A program made the translations under genes and the position numbers. The notes under the pieces were generated by a model. That model ran no database searches. It was not told the DNA's origin and saw only the letters and a program-made list of their open reading frames with translations. 64,000 nucleotides of DNA from Roseibium sp. (lineage in GTDB: Bacteria > Pseudomonadota > Alphaproteobacteria > Rhizobiales > Stappiaceae): assembly GCA_017643925.1 (NCBI GenBank), contig JAEPML010000001.1, positions 1-64,000 on the forward strand, given 5' to 3'. Shown here one piece after another: positions 27,187-36,603 of the stretch; the first letter of the stretch is position 1; the number at the start of each line of letters is the position of its first letter.

Positions 27187-27774
27187 CTACCGGCTGAATG
27201 TCACCAGCCGTGTCGCCGTGCCGTTGCCTTGTGGACTGACGATCTTGCCCTTGGTTGCGCCATACATCAGGTCGTTCGAGACGACAAAAAGATAGAGGTC
27301 GAACGCAACCGTTCCGCCTTCTTCGGCGAATGTTCCGCTTGCATGCAATCTTGGAAGCGTGTTCGGGTCACACCCGAGAAGAACGCCCAGATCGAGCGTG
27401 GTCAAAACATCCCTGGAATCGAGCGGCGTGTCCTCTTTCAAGTCAAAATTCCATTTGCCTTCCTGAACGAACTCCACGGGATATGTTCCCTGAAGCTCGG
27501 AAGACATGATTGTCATCGTGCCATCTGTAGCCGTTTCTATGGCCCCGTCACTGTAGTCACCGGCGGGCAGTGCCATCGTCCGGCCCATCATTGACAGCGT
27601 CCCGACCCCGTTTTTCACCTCCCAGAAGCCGTCCAGCTCGGGCGCGACACTCGATGTCCATGTCGAGACATCCGCTCCGCAATATGTGTTGTTGCTGGAA
27701 GCCAGGGCCGTGGTCGAATTCAAACCGGTGGCGAAGAGAATTGAACCTGCAAGAACAACTAATCGAAAAGTCAT
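27187..27774 (-). CDS. Secreted protein of unknown function
   Basis: A 195-residue exported protein: signal peptide MTFRLVVLAGSILFATGLNS with cleavage near ALAS, then a beta-rich mature part (SSVAPELDGFWEVKNGVGTL, GTYPVEFVQEGKWNFDLKED, RLHASGTFAEEGGTVAFDLY). Two cysteines (YCGADVS and LLGCDPN) may form a disulfide. The ATG at 27774 has AGGAGA directly upstream and is preferred to the longer frame. The repeated WxF/GxW pattern resembles lipocalin-like secreted domains, but I do not recognise a named family. It is transcribed away from a tandem repeat block. Confidence 0.7.
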   Translation of the reverse strand: MTFRLVVLAGSILFATGLNSTTALASSNNTYCGADVSTWTSSVAPELDGFWEVKNGVGTLSMMGRTMALPAGDYSDGAIETATDGTMTIMSSELQGTYPVEFVQEGKWNFDLKEDTPLDSRDVLTTLDLGVLLGCDPNTLPRLHASGTFAEEGGTVAFDLYLFVVSNDLMYGATKGKIVSPQGNGTATRLVTFSR

Positions 27775-27869
27775 GAGAATCTCCTGATTGAATGTCCCAT
27801 GACTAGCGCGTTGTTCGTCGCGCGTCATGTGATTGATATCACGCAGAATTTGGTTTGGAGGATAGCCCG

Positions 27870-28438
27870 GCCCTTTACACCGCAGTCATCCCGGACTTGA
27901 TCCGGGATCCAATCCATGTTCCGGCAGGGGAAGGCGAGGTTGCTTGGTACGGAGCCCCGGGCGCTGGTTCTGCATCTTTTCGCGCAGCGCTCTGGAAAGG
28001 AATGGATCCCCGCTCGGAGGCGGGGATGACGCCGTGGGATTGGTTGAGGCGGTAGACTTGGTCGACGTGCAGTACCGTGGAAATGTGCGACTGCAAACAG
28101 GTGGCGTGGAGGATGAGCTAAGCCCTGCCCTTTCCACCGCGGTCATCCCGGACTTGATCCGGGATCCAATCCACGTTCCGGCAGGGGAAGGCGAGGTTGC
28201 TTGGCACTGAGCTCAGGGAGCTGGTTCTGCGTTTTATCGCGCAGCGCTCTGGAAATGAATGAATCCCCGCTCGGAGGCGGGGATGACGCCGTGGCATTGG
28301 TTGCGGGTGGCCTGGTCTATGTGCCGTGCCAGGAAATGAGCGACTGCAAACATACAGCGAGGAGGATGGCCATGCCTTGCCTCACCCCCGGAGGTCATCC
28401 CGGACCTGATCCGGGATCCAATCCACGTATGAACTGAG
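27870..28438. repeat. Tandem intergenic palindromic repeat, about 2.2 copies
   Basis: A 257-bp unit (27870-28126) is repeated at 28127-28383 and begins a third time at about 28384-28438. Each unit starts with GTCATCCCGGACTTGATCCG (27885, 28142; 28394 with one change) and later has its partner CGGAGGCGGGGATGAC, so each can fold into a long imperfect hairpin. The two full units diverge mainly in their second half. The core word is an intergenic repeat type widespread in Rhizobiales genomes. It fills the space between the lepA 3' end and the promoter of the secreted protein gene. Short frames inside are not genes. Confidence 0.85.
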
Positions 28439-28455
28439 GAAGGCTTGGCCGTTCC

Positions 28456-30261
28456 TCACTCGTCCATCTTCAGGGCCTGGATGAAGGCGTCCTGGGGGAT
28501 TTCGACCTTGCCGAACTGGCGCATCTTCTTTTTACCGGCTTTCTGCTTTTCCAGAAGCTTGCGCTTACGGGTGGCGTCGCCGCCGTAACATTTTGCCGTC
28601 ACGTCCTTGCGCAGGGCGGAGATGGTCTCGCGGGCAATCACCCGGCCACCAAGAGCTGCCTGGATCGGGATCTTGAACATGTGACGCGGGATCAGCTCCT
28701 TCAGCTTCTCGCACATTGCGCGGCCACGACGCTCGGCCTGGCTGCGGTGCACCAGAACGGAAAGGGCGTCCACCGGCTCCTCGTTCACCAGGATCGACAT
28801 CTTGACCAGGTCACCGGCCCGATAGTCGGACAGCTGATAGTCGAAAGAGGCGTAGCCCTTGGAGATCGATTTCAGGCGATCATAAAAGTCGAAGACGACT
28901 TCGTTGAGCGGCAGGTCATAGGAGACCATGGCCCGTGAGCCGACATAGGACAGGTCGACCTGGATGCCGCGGCGCTCCTGGCAGAGCTTGAGAATGCCCC
29001 CGAGAAATTCGTCCGGGGTCATGATGGTGGCGCGGATCCAAGGTTCCCGGATCTCGGAGATCTTGACAATGTCCGGCATGTCGGCCGGGTTGTGCAGTTC
29101 CACTTCCGCGCCGTCGGTCAGGGTCATCTGGTAGACAACGGATGGCGCCGTCGCGATCAGGTCAAGATTGAATTCGCGCGACAGCCGTTCCTGGATGATT
29201 TCCAGGTGCAGAAGACCGAGGAAGCCACAGCGGAAGCCGAAACCGAGCGCGGCCGAGGTTTCCATCTCGTAGGAGAAGCTGGCGTCGTTCAGGCGCAGCT
29301 TGCCCATCGCCGCGCGCAGATCTTCAAAATCGTTGGCGTCAACCGGGAACAGGCCACAGAAGACCACCGGCTGAGCGGGCTTGAAGCCCGGGAGCGGTTC
29401 GGCGCACGGTTTCTTGTCGAGCGTGATGGTGTCGCCGACACGCGTGTCGGCAACTTCCTTGATCGAACCGGTGATCACGCCGATCTCACCTGCACGAAGC
29501 TCATCCACCTGGATGAACTTCGGGGTCATGACGCCGACGCGGTCGATGTCATAGGAGGCACCCGTGCCCATCATCTTGATCTTCTGGCCCTTCTTCAGGT
29601 TGCCGTTGATCACGCGCACAAGGACCATCACACCGAGATAGGTGTCGTACCAGCTGTCGACCAGCATGGCTTTCAGCGTGTCGTCCGGGTCGCCTTCGGG
29701 CGCAGGCAGTTTCTCGACGATTGCTTCCAGAACATCCTCGACGCCGAGCCCGGTCTTTGCCGAAATCATGCAGGCCTCGGAGGCGTCAATCCCGATCACA
29801 TCCTCGATCTGCTCCTTGATCCGGTCGGGTTCGGCCGCCGGCAGGTCGATCTTGTTGAGGACCGTGACGATCTCGTGGTCATTGTCGATGGCCTGATAGA
29901 CATTGGCCAGCGTCTGCGCCTCCACGCCCTGAGAGGCGTCTACCACCAGCAGAGACCCTTCGCAGGCCGCCAGCGAGCGGGACACTTCATAGGCAAAGTC
30001 CACGTGACCCGGCGTGTCGATCAGGTTCAGCGTATATTGCTGGCCGTCCTTGGCGTTGTAGATTAGCCGGACGGTCTGGGCCTTGATCGTGATGCCGCGT
30101 TCCCGCTCAATATCCATTGAGTCGAGGACCTGTTCGGTCATCTCTCGATCTGTCAGCGTGCCGGTCATCTGAATGAGCCGGTCTGCCAGGGTCGACTTGC
30201 CGTGATCGATATGGGCGACAATCGAGAAATTGCGGATGTTTGAAAGCGTCTTGGTCGTCAT
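28456..30261 (-). CDS. lepA: Translation elongation factor 4 (LepA)
   Basis: A 601-residue ribosome-binding GTPase. G1 is [16 protein letters not shown], the switch region includes [15 protein letters not shown]3 is [20 protein letters not shown] and G4 is [12 protein letters not shown]. The EF-G-like domains and the LepA-specific C-terminus (YKASFDYQ-like [60 protein letters not shown]) follow in order. The length matches the family. It is a single gene with no close same-strand neighbour; the stop is 18 bp from the repeat block. Confidence 0.98.
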   Translation of the reverse strand: MTTKTLSNIRNFSIVAHIDHGKSTLADRLIQMTGTLTDREMTEQVLDSMDIERERGITIKAQTVRLIYNAKDGQQYTLNLIDTPGHVDFAYEVSRSLAACEGSLLVVDASQGVEAQTLANVYQAIDNDHEIVTVLNKIDLPAAEPDRIKEQIEDVIGIDASEACMISAKTGLGVEDVLEAIVEKLPAPEGDPDDTLKAMLVDSWYDTYLGVMVLVRVINGNLKKGQKIKMMGTGASYDIDRVGVMTPKFIQVDELRAGEIGVITGSIKEVADTRVGDTITLDKKPCAEPLPGFKPAQPVVFCGLFPVDANDFEDLRAAMGKLRLNDASFSYEMETSAALGFGFRCGFLGLLHLEIIQERLSREFNLDLIATAPSVVYQMTLTDGAEVELHNPADMPDIVKISEIREPWIRATIMTPDEFLGGILKLCQERRGIQVDLSYVGSRAMVSYDLPLNEVVFDFYDRLKSISKGYASFDYQLSDYRAGDLVKMSILVNEEPVDALSVLVHRSQAERRGRAMCEKLKELIPRHMFKIPIQAALGGRVIARETISALRKDVTAKCYGGDATRKRKLLEKQKAGKKKMRQFGKVEIPQDAFIQALKMDE

Positions 30262-30498
30262 GGGCGCCCGTTTACCACCGCAATTCGATTTCGCCTAGTG
30301 GATTGCGCAGTCAAGCGACGGAAAACTGGAGTTTTTTTGTGCGCAATCGGGCAAGAGTGCGGCCTGCAAGATGCAGTTGCCCGCCAATATTTCAGCCTCT
30401 CGACAAAATTGCGTAGGATAATTAACGCATGGGCGTTCTCCGCGAGGGAGGGTGAACTATGATAACCACCGATCCGACACGACCATCAAGAGACAACC

Positions 30499-31014
30499 AT
30501 GTTAGTCCGCGACGCTGAACCAAAAGACATTCCGGCCATACTGGCGCTCTATAATCATGCCGTTCGGGAGACGACTGCGGCGTGGACGACCCAGGAAGAA
30601 ACCCTTGATGCGCGCCTGACCTGGTATGAGGGCCGCATGAAGCAGGGCCTTCCTGTCATTGTCGCGGCGGACGAAGAGGATCAGGTCGCCGGCTTTGCCA
30701 GCTACGGACCGTTTCGGGCGAAGGAAGGGTATCGCTACACGGCTGAGCACACTGTCTATGTCGATCCGGCACGGCAACGGCAAGGGATCGGCCGGACGCT
30801 CATGACCCGTCTCATCGAGATTGCAGAAGCCAACGGCATTCATGTGCTCGTTGGCGGCGTGGACGGAGACAATGGTGCTTCGATTGCACTGCACCAGTCC
30901 CTGGGGTTTGAAGTTTCGGGCCGTCTGCCGCAAACCGGAACAAAGTTCGAGCGCTGGCTGGATCTGGTGTTTCTGACAAAGGTCCTGAACGTCTCCGGCT
31001 CACCGGCGGAGTGA
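30499..31014 (+). CDS. GNAT N-acetyltransferase (phosphinothricin/methionine-sulfone type)
   Basis: A 171-residue GNAT enzyme. The start VRDAEPKDIPAILALYNHAV, the TAEHTVYVDPARQRQGIGRT acetyl-CoA loop (R-Q-x-x-G-x-G) and NGASIALHQSLGFEVSGRLP, ending RWLDLVFL, are typical of the Pat/Bar/MddA (YncA) subgroup, which acetylates phosphinothricin, methionine sulfone or related amino acid analogues. The natural substrate is not determinable from sequence. It converges with the murein endopeptidase gene, with 12 bp between stops. Confidence 0.88.
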   Translation: MLVRDAEPKDIPAILALYNHAVRETTAAWTTQEETLDARLTWYEGRMKQGLPVIVAADEEDQVAGFASYGPFRAKEGYRYTAEHTVYVDPARQRQGIGRTLMTRLIEIAEANGIHVLVGGVDGDNGASIALHQSLGFEVSGRLPQTGTKFERWLDLVFLTKVLNVSGSPAE

Positions 31015-31026
31015 GGCCTTCGCACC

Positions 31027-32130
31027 TCAATTCGCGGTCAGCACATTCCGGCAGGCATTTGGCAGCGCAGCCAGAGCCATCGGGCGTTTCTTGACGACCT
31101 TCGGCTTCTCACCTTTCTTGGGCGGGTTCTTCGGTACCCAGGGTTCGTCCGACAGCCAGTAGGTCAGGTGCTCGCCGCAGCCGTCCCCGGGGGGAGGCGG
31201 GTTCTGGTTCTTGCACCCGGTGCTGCCGGCCGGGCAGGACAGCCGGACATGGAAATGATAGTGATGCCCCCACCAGGGCCGGACCTTGCGCAGCCAGGCG
31301 CGGTCCTTGCTCTTTTCGAAGTTGCACAGGGCCTTCTTGATCGTTGGATTGACGAAGATCCGGGCAACCCGCTTGTCCGAGGCAGCCCGACGGATCAGCC
31401 TGGCATGGACGTCCGTCCACTTGTTCGGGTCAACGGAGCGGTCTGCTCCCTTGACGTCCAGGCGGCCCTTCAGCATCGAAATGGCGGAAATGTCTTCGCG
31501 CTCCTGTGCCGAAAGGCGCCTATTCGGCATTTCGGTAAGCCAGATATCCGCATCTAGGCCGATCTGGTGGCTGGCGTGACCTGAGAGCATCGGCCCGCCG
31601 CGGGGCTGCGCGAGGTCACCGACGAGCAGCCCGTTCCAGCCGACTTTCGGTGCGTCGGCGGCAAGGTCCTTCAGGTAGTCGATCAGTTCCGGGTGGCCCC
31701 AGTTCCTGTTGCGGGACAGGCGCATCGCCTGCCAGGTCGGCCCGTCCGGAGGCAGGGAAGCACCCCCGGCAAGGCATCCCTTGGCATAGGAGCCGATGGC
31801 ACGTGCCTTAAGAGGGGCCGGACCGGCTGCGGCGCCAAAATAGTCCTTGGCTGGAAACTGGGAATAAAGAACAAGTTTCGGCTTCTTGGCGACATAGCCC
31901 TCTGGGACAGCCCTCTTCCTGACTGGAAGCGGGACACCGGAATCAGTCCGGACACTCGGCTGATAATTCTGGGTTGGGGCAGTGCCAGGTTTGGCAGCCG
32001 GAACCGGGGCATTGGCCTTGACGCCGTCTGCAACCAGAGCTGCCGCCAGAAGGCCGGTAACACCGGCCAGGCAATGTCTTTTGAAGTTTAGCGTCGCAAT
32101 TGTTCGCGCTATGCGCCGACACCTGGTCAC
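31027..32130 (-). CDS. mepA: Penicillin-insensitive murein endopeptidase
   Basis: A 367-residue periplasmic M74-family peptidase that cuts D-Ala-meso-DAP crosslinks. The zinc site blocks are present: GGPMLSGHASHQIGLDADIW (His and Asp ligands) and WWGHHYHFHVRLSCPAGS. A Pro/Lys-rich C-terminal tail (WVPKNPPKKGEKPKVVKKRP) extends beyond the catalytic domain. The signal sequence is CLAGVTGLLAAALVADGVKA. The only visible in-frame start is a GTG at 32130 with a poor RBS, so the N-terminus is uncertain by up to ~15 residues. Confidence 0.9.
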   Translation of the reverse strand: MTRCRRIARTIATLNFKRHCLAGVTGLLAAALVADGVKANAPVPAAKPGTAPTQNYQPSVRTDSGVPLPVRKRAVPEGYVAKKPKLVLYSQFPAKDYFGAAAGPAPLKARAIGSYAKGCLAGGASLPPDGPTWQAMRLSRNRNWGHPELIDYLKDLAADAPKVGWNGLLVGDLAQPRGGPMLSGHASHQIGLDADIWLTEMPNRRLSAQEREDISAISMLKGRLDVKGADRSVDPNKWTDVHARLIRRAASDKRVARIFVNPTIKKALCNFEKSKDRAWLRKVRPWWGHHYHFHVRLSCPAGSTGCKNQNPPPPGDGCGEHLTYWLSDEPWVPKNPPKKGEKPKVVKKRPMALAALPNACRNVLTAN

Positions 32131-32208
32131 TTGAGAGCCTCGCGCCTGTGGTCGCCTCGCATGGAGGGAGCCGCCGGGCCTCGATGGACCCGAACAGCCA
32201 AACCGATA

Positions 32209-33294
32209 TCAGGCAGCATGCACCAATTCGGCCGGATCTGCACCTGATTCCGCGCTTTCCACGTGGTCTTTCAACAGGCCTGCCAGATCGTCCAGCAGGA
32301 TCGTGTTGTCGCGGATTACCCTGTCTGCGGCACCATTGAGCGCGATGATATTGCTTGGGCGGGCGTTGTCCATGTCCTCGGCATGCGCCGGCAGGTCGGC
32401 TTCGAGCCGGTAGTAACTGACATTGGGCAGCTCGGCGAAAAGCCGGCTGGCCTGGTAGGCGGCGGTCTGTGTCTGGCCGTCAGAGAAGATGGACAGGATC
32501 GGCACGCCCTTGGAGGGCTGCATCCAGCCAAGGGCTCCCCAACCGACGGCATCCCTGTAGGCGAAGCCCCGTTCCCTTGCCTGGCCCGTGCCGAGCGAAA
32601 GGATCACCAGCTCTTCTTCATCCCAGCCGATTTTCCGCGCCTCCAGATAGGCCGCGATTGCGGGGTCATTAATGAAAACACCGCCATCGATCAGAGCCTG
32701 ATCCTGCTTGCGGCTCAGGTTTTCAACGCGTGCCGGTTCGAAATAGGAGGGCGCCGCCGTCGTCGCACGTACAGCCTGCCAGAAATAGTAATCGTCCGGA
32801 CGGCCGCCGTTTTCTTCCAGTCCGTTGGTCATGAAGACTGCCTTGCGCTGCTCGATGTCATAGGCGGTCAGCACGAGTTTGGTCAGACCGCTCGCCATCG
32901 AGGTCCAGCCGAAACGTTCTTTCAGAAGCTTTTCTAGCGGGCGCACGTCATAGGTCTCGTCAAAGAGACCGAGCGGGTTGGTGATGGCCCGTGTCAGGCG
33001 CGCGTTGATCGAATGCGTGAAAATATCCCGGGCTTCGCGCTCGTAGAAATCACGCAGCTCCGAGATGGTCGCGGCGGCCTCGCCGGTCTTGCCGCCCGGT
33101 CGTGGTGCGCTGAGGCCCGCAGCGATCAGGCCTCCTGTCGAAGTGCCCGCCATCAGGTCGAAGATCCGGTGCATCGGCGCACCGACACCCATGAGCGACA
33201 GCCGGCTCTCCAGCGCCTCGAGAATGCGCAACGGGATTAGGCCGCGTACACCGCCGCCGTCAATTGATAGAATAAAACGTTTTTTCTGGGCCAT
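32209..33294 (-). CDS. Patatin-like phospholipase
   Basis: A 361-residue patatin-family lipid acyl hydrolase. The glycine-rich oxyanion motif is DGGGVRGLI (residues 12-20), the nucleophile Ser52 lies in AGTSTGG, and the catalytic Asp is in QALIDGGVFINDPA. These define the Ser-Asp dyad. There is no signal peptide, so it probably acts in the cytoplasm or at the inner membrane face. Bacterial relatives include CBASS effectors (CapV), but no cyclase/nucleotidyltransferase (CD-NTase) or accessory genes are adjacent, so a housekeeping lipase role is more likely here. Confidence 0.9.
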   Translation of the reverse strand: MAQKKRFILSIDGGGVRGLIPLRILEALESRLSLMGVGAPMHRIFDLMAGTSTGGLIAAGLSAPRPGGKTGEAAATISELRDFYEREARDIFTHSINARLTRAITNPLGLFDETYDVRPLEKLLKERFGWTSMASGLTKLVLTAYDIEQRKAVFMTNGLEENGGRPDDYYFWQAVRATTAAPSYFEPARVENLSRKQDQALIDGGVFINDPAIAAYLEARKIGWDEEELVILSLGTGQARERGFAYRDAVGWGALGWMQPSKGVPILSIFSDGQTQTAAYQASRLFAELPNVSYYRLEADLPAHAEDMDNARPSNIIALNGAADRVIRDNTILLDDLAGLLKDHVESAESGADPAELVHAA

Positions 33295-33594
33295 TGTCCG
33301 TCCCCTGGGTGGTCAATATCGAAAGGGGCAGCATCTGTTCGCACAATTGCGTCAGATGCTTATTTATTTGATCCCCAAATGTTTGCGGTCAATTGCGACA
33401 CTGCAATGGCAAAGCGTGGCCTGTGATGCATTTTTTTCATCTAAGGCGATCAAAGCGTAAATTCGAATTGACGAATTCGGTCTTTCTTCCACGGGTTGTA
33501 TCGCGCATTTGTCCCCGATTGCATTGCCGCTCTTTATTCCGGCACGGTTTTCAGAATAGGATCGGTCCGAATTTGAAACCCTACAGGATGTTCC
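33295..33594. other. Divergent intergenic region
   Basis: About 300 bp between the patatin gene (minus) and the M42 peptidase gene (plus). It is moderately AT-rich with TTGACGAATTCGG near 33467, a possible -35 element for the plus strand. No RNA gene, hairpin or credible reading frame is seen. Confidence 0.4.
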
Positions 33595-34638
33595 ATGAAT
33601 ATCGATCTTCTTCGCCGTCTTTGCGAAACCCCTGGTGTGCCCGGCCACGAGCACCGTGTGCGTGATCTGATCAAGGCCGAGATTGAAGGCCTCTTCGACG
33701 AAGTGACCGTCGACCCGATGGGCTCTCTGCTGTGCCGGCGGGATGCACGCAAATCGACAAAGAGCAAGGACCCGAAAAAGGTGATGCTGCTGTGTCACAT
33801 GGACGAAATCGGGTTCCTGGTTTCGCATGTGACGGACAAGGGGTTCCTGCATGTACAGCCGGTCGGAGGCTTCGACGCACGCAACCTGTTTTCCCGCCGT
33901 GTCCTGGTCTCGACCGATGACGGTGACTTCAAGGGTGTGATGAACCCGGGCGGCAAGCCGATCCACATTTCATCTCCGGAAGAACGCAAGAAGGTTCCGG
34001 AGCCCAAGGATTTTGTCATCGATCTTGGCCTCGGCGAGAAGGCCAAGGAGGTCGTCAGGGTCGGTGACATGGTGACCATGGACGAGCCGCTGATCGAGAT
34101 CGGCGACAAGGTGGTTTCCAAGGCACTCGACAACAGGATCGCCTGCTGGCTCGGCATCGAGGCAATCAAGGGCCTTGGCAAAGCAAAACATGGCTGCGAA
34201 ATCCACGTCGCTTTCACCTGCCAGGAAGAGGTGGGCCTGCGCGGTGCGCGCACGGCTTCCTTCGCTATCAAGCCCGACATTGGCCTCGGCATCGACGTGA
34301 CGCTGTCCTGCGACACGCCCGGGGTGCCGGAGCAGGATCGTACGACTGTTCAGGGGGCTGGTTTCGGCCTTCATGTGAAAGATTCCAGTTTCATTGCAGA
34401 CCGCGAACTGGTGAAGGAAATCGAGGGACTGGCCGAGAAATCCAAGATCCCGTTCCAGCGCACCATGCTGGCCGCCGGTGGTCAGGACGGTGCCGCCGCG
34501 CAGCAGGCCGCGGCAGGCGCAAAGGCCGTCGGTATCGTTGTCGGTACACGCTACATCCACACGGTGACCGAGATGATCCACAAATCGGATCTTCAGGCAG
34601 CCCTGGATATCCTGGTTGCCTACCTGAAAAAGGCCTGA
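33595..34638 (+). CDS. M42-family metallopeptidase (glutamyl aminopeptidase/FrvX-like)
   Basis: A 347-residue cytoplasmic aminopeptidase with a dinuclear metal site. Blocks in order: LLRRLCETPGVPGHEHRVRD at the N-terminus, KVMLLCHMDEIGFLVSHVTD (first His/Asp ligands), KALDNRIACWLGIEAIKGLG (bridging Asp), AFTCQEEVGLRGARTASFAI (catalytic Glu pair), DVTLSCDTPGVPEQ, and RYIHTVTEMIHKSDLQAALD (last His). Members form large dodecameric peptidases trimming peptide N-termini. The gene is monocistronic. Confidence 0.93.
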   Translation: MNIDLLRRLCETPGVPGHEHRVRDLIKAEIEGLFDEVTVDPMGSLLCRRDARKSTKSKDPKKVMLLCHMDEIGFLVSHVTDKGFLHVQPVGGFDARNLFSRRVLVSTDDGDFKGVMNPGGKPIHISSPEERKKVPEPKDFVIDLGLGEKAKEVVRVGDMVTMDEPLIEIGDKVVSKALDNRIACWLGIEAIKGLGKAKHGCEIHVAFTCQEEVGLRGARTASFAIKPDIGLGIDVTLSCDTPGVPEQDRTTVQGAGFGLHVKDSSFIADRELVKEIEGLAEKSKIPFQRTMLAAGGQDGAAAQQAAAGAKAVGIVVGTRYIHTVTEMIHKSDLQAALDILVAYLKKA

Positions 34639-34661
34639 GGCTGACAGCCCGGAGTTTGCCG

Positions 34662-34725
34662 CCCCGGCCACCGAGCCGGGGCCTCTCGACCGTTTTCGAA
34701 GTAGTCCCGGATCAGGTCCGGGACG
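34662..34725. repeat. Hairpin and palindromic repeat remnant after the M42 gene
   Basis: CCCCGGC-CACCGA-GCCGGGG (34662-34681) forms a 7-bp hairpin without a T-run. It is followed near 34704-34725 by GTCCCGGATCAGGTCCGGGA, a palindromic word related to the core of the tandem repeat at 27870-28438. Probably intergenic repeat sequence that may also act as a terminator. Confidence 0.5.
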
Positions 34726-34758
34726 GTATTTGAGTAGCGTCTTGCCTGCGGTCCGGCT

Positions 34759-35061
34759 TCAACCTACCGGCCGCAGGAAATGCCGATCGTAGCGCCGGAT
34801 GCAGTCGGTTTCTTCCGCAAACTTGATCGCGTTCTGACACGCTTCGTCTTTCGCGGCTTTGGCCCGGTATTGCTCATAGTCGGCCAGGGAGGGAAAGGTG
34901 AAAAGGCAGACGGCAAGGTCGCTCGGACTTTCGTGCGGCAGGTAGTAGCCGTGATGCGTCCCACCGAATTTTTCCACCAGCGGGATCCACATCTTCGCGT
35001 ATTCCTCGAATTCGCGCAGCCTGGCCGGATTGATTTCGTATTTGATGTAGCAGGTGATCAA
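34759..35061 (-). CDS. NIPSNAP family protein
   Basis: A 100-residue alpha/beta-barrel protein of the NIPSNAP type: ITCYIKYEINPARLREFEEY, AKMWIPLVEKFGGTHHGYYL, HESPSDLAVCLFTFPSLADY. The family folds like Dabb/antibiotic monooxygenase proteins; function is mostly unknown. The start is a TTG at 35061 with GGGAGA six bases upstream, and family members begin MITC(F/Y). The longer frame to 35169 reads through non-homologous sequence and is rejected. Confidence 0.85.
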   Translation of the reverse strand: MITCYIKYEINPARLREFEEYAKMWIPLVEKFGGTHHGYYLPHESPSDLAVCLFTFPSLADYEQYRAKAAKDEACQNAIKFAEETDCIRRYDRHFLRPVG

Positions 35062-35218
35062 GACGCGTCTCCCTGTTGCTCTGAAGGAAAGCCCTTGTAT
35101 CGCCGGTGTGCCGGGCAATCCATTGTCAGAATGGAAAAACCCCGCCGATGGGGCAGGGTTTGCAGTCACGTTCCGGAGAGCTTTCGAAATCCGCTTGTCA
35201 GCGGATAATCAGACCCCG

Positions 35219-35818
35219 TCAGGCAAGCATGCCGGTGAGGTTGGAGAATTGCTCACCCGTGCCGGCATAGAGTTCGCTGACGGCGGCGCTCTGGTAGCTG
35301 AAGGAGCTGTCTCCGAAGTCGCCCTCGATGGTGGCGGCGCTGGCCGAGCGGACGGACAGACCGGTGTCGCTGTCAAACGAGACACGTTCATAGGATACGA
35401 ACTGGGCGGAGATGGTCTCGCCGCCGATTTCCGCCTCGATGGTGGTCGTCGAGATCGTCGCGCTTTCGTAAGCAACGTCTGCTGAAGGACCGGTCGCTTC
35501 CTCGCCGAGTGCGGCTTTCAGTTTGCCCGCAGTCTTCTGATAGTCTTCGACGGTCGCCAGGGCGCCGTCCTTGTCGTCGTCTTCGCCGGTCTTGCCTTCT
35601 TCAACTGCTGCCTGGAGAGCGGCAATTACAACCGCATCCTCTTCGGCCTTCTTGCTTGCAGCTTCCAGAGCGCTGAGCACAGGTGCAGCCTTTTGCCCGT
35701 CTTCGGGACCGTGAGCTTGGCCTTTGGGCCCGCCCTTGGCCCCATCAGCACCGCCACCTGAAAAGGAGGCAGACATGATGCTTGCACTCTGTACGGTGGT
35801 TTCAATGGAAATCTGCAT
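35219..35818 (-). CDS. Hypothetical acidic protein without recognised family
   Basis: A 199-residue protein, strongly acidic and rich in Ala, Ser, Gly and Glu. The N-terminal third is low complexity (SASFSGGGADGAKGGPKGQA, then GPEDGQKAAP), the middle is a charged helix (EAASKKAEEDAVVIAALQAA), and the C-terminal ~100 residues are beta-prone with Ser/Thr (ESATISTTTIEAEIGGETIS). There is no signal peptide, membrane helix or cysteine. A structural, surface or flagellum-associated role is possible, but nothing proves it. Codon use matches its neighbours, which supports a real gene. Confidence 0.65.
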   Translation of the reverse strand: MQISIETTVQSASIMSASFSGGGADGAKGGPKGQAHGPEDGQKAAPVLSALEAASKKAEEDAVVIAALQAAVEEGKTGEDDDKDGALATVEDYQKTAGKLKAALGEEATGPSADVAYESATISTTTIEAEIGGETISAQFVSYERVSFDSDTGLSVRSASAATIEGDFGDSSFSYQSAAVSELYAGTGEQFSNLTGMLA

Positions 35819-35918
35819 GGCGCTGGAATCCTGGCAAAGACGGACCGTCCTGGTTCGGCATAGGTCCCTACAGGATCCCCCAAACCGGTTAACACGCCGT
35901 TAACCATGTCGCGTTGGA

Positions 35919-36599
35919 TCAGCGAGCCCGTCGTCCGGAAAGATGTTGTTCCAGGAAACGTCCGCCAAGCACCATGCCGCGCTCATCGATCGAATGTCCG
36001 AGACCAGAGAGCTGATGCGTGTTGACGTCAACGTCTGCCTGCCTCAGAGCCTTTTCTGCCGCGTCTGCATGATAGTTCGGCACGACATCATCTTCCACGC
36101 CATGCACGATCAGCACCGGGCTGCTGGTGTTGATGTCACCAAGGCGGTCGGTACCGGGCAACAGACCTGAGTAACCGATGAGAGCTGCAGGCGGGGTCTT
36201 GCGCCTCAGACCGCATTGGAAAGTCATCATCGCCCCCTGGCTGAAGCCGACCAGCGCAAGCGCAGTTTCGTCCAGAGAATACCTGCCAAGTTCCGCATCG
36301 ATGAACCGGTCGAGAACCGGTTTCGCTGCTTCGGCCCCGATCCGGTATTCGGAAGGATCACGTTCGCTCAATGCAAACCACTGCCGGCCGCCCAGAGCTT
36401 CAAAGGGCAGGGTTTCGGGGGCATCGGGTGCGACAAAGGCTGCATCAGGCAGCTGGCCCTGCCAGGCACGCCCGAGATCGATGAGATCCGCGCCGTCGGC
36501 GCCATATCCATGCAGGATCACCACAAGCTGTCTGGCGGGGCCTCCGGAGGCCGGCTGGAGCCGAGGCCCGTCGAGCGTTGGAACCATTGAACTCGTCAT
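35919..36599 (-). CDS. Carboxylesterase/phospholipase (alpha/beta hydrolase)
   Basis: A 226-residue enzyme of the YpfH/carboxylesterase 2 family. Features: LVVILHGYGADGADLIDLGR (oxyanion region), nucleophile Ser in LALVGFSQGAMMTFQCG, Asp in VLIVHGVEDDVVPNYHADAA and catalytic His in SGLGHSIDERG. It cleaves short esters or lysophospholipids; the physiological substrate is unknown. It starts 4 bp after the MFS gene stop and so belongs to the same operon. Confidence 0.92.
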   Translation of the reverse strand: MTSSMVPTLDGPRLQPASGGPARQLVVILHGYGADGADLIDLGRAWQGQLPDAAFVAPDAPETLPFEALGGRQWFALSERDPSEYRIGAEAAKPVLDRFIDAELGRYSLDETALALVGFSQGAMMTFQCGLRRKTPPAALIGYSGLLPGTDRLGDINTSSPVLIVHGVEDDVVPNYHADAAEKALRQADVDVNTHQLSGLGHSIDERGMVLGGRFLEQHLSGRRAR

Positions 36600-36603
36600 C
36601 GTG

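Noticed and set aside
27944..28437. Two short plus-strand frames (88 and 78 codons) with similar translations
   Set aside because: Their similarity comes from the tandem intergenic repeat itself; no RBS or function.
32209..33294. Patatin phospholipase as a CBASS-type defence effector
   Set aside because: No CD-NTase, Cap2/Cap3 or other defence gene lies nearby; neighbours are housekeeping genes.
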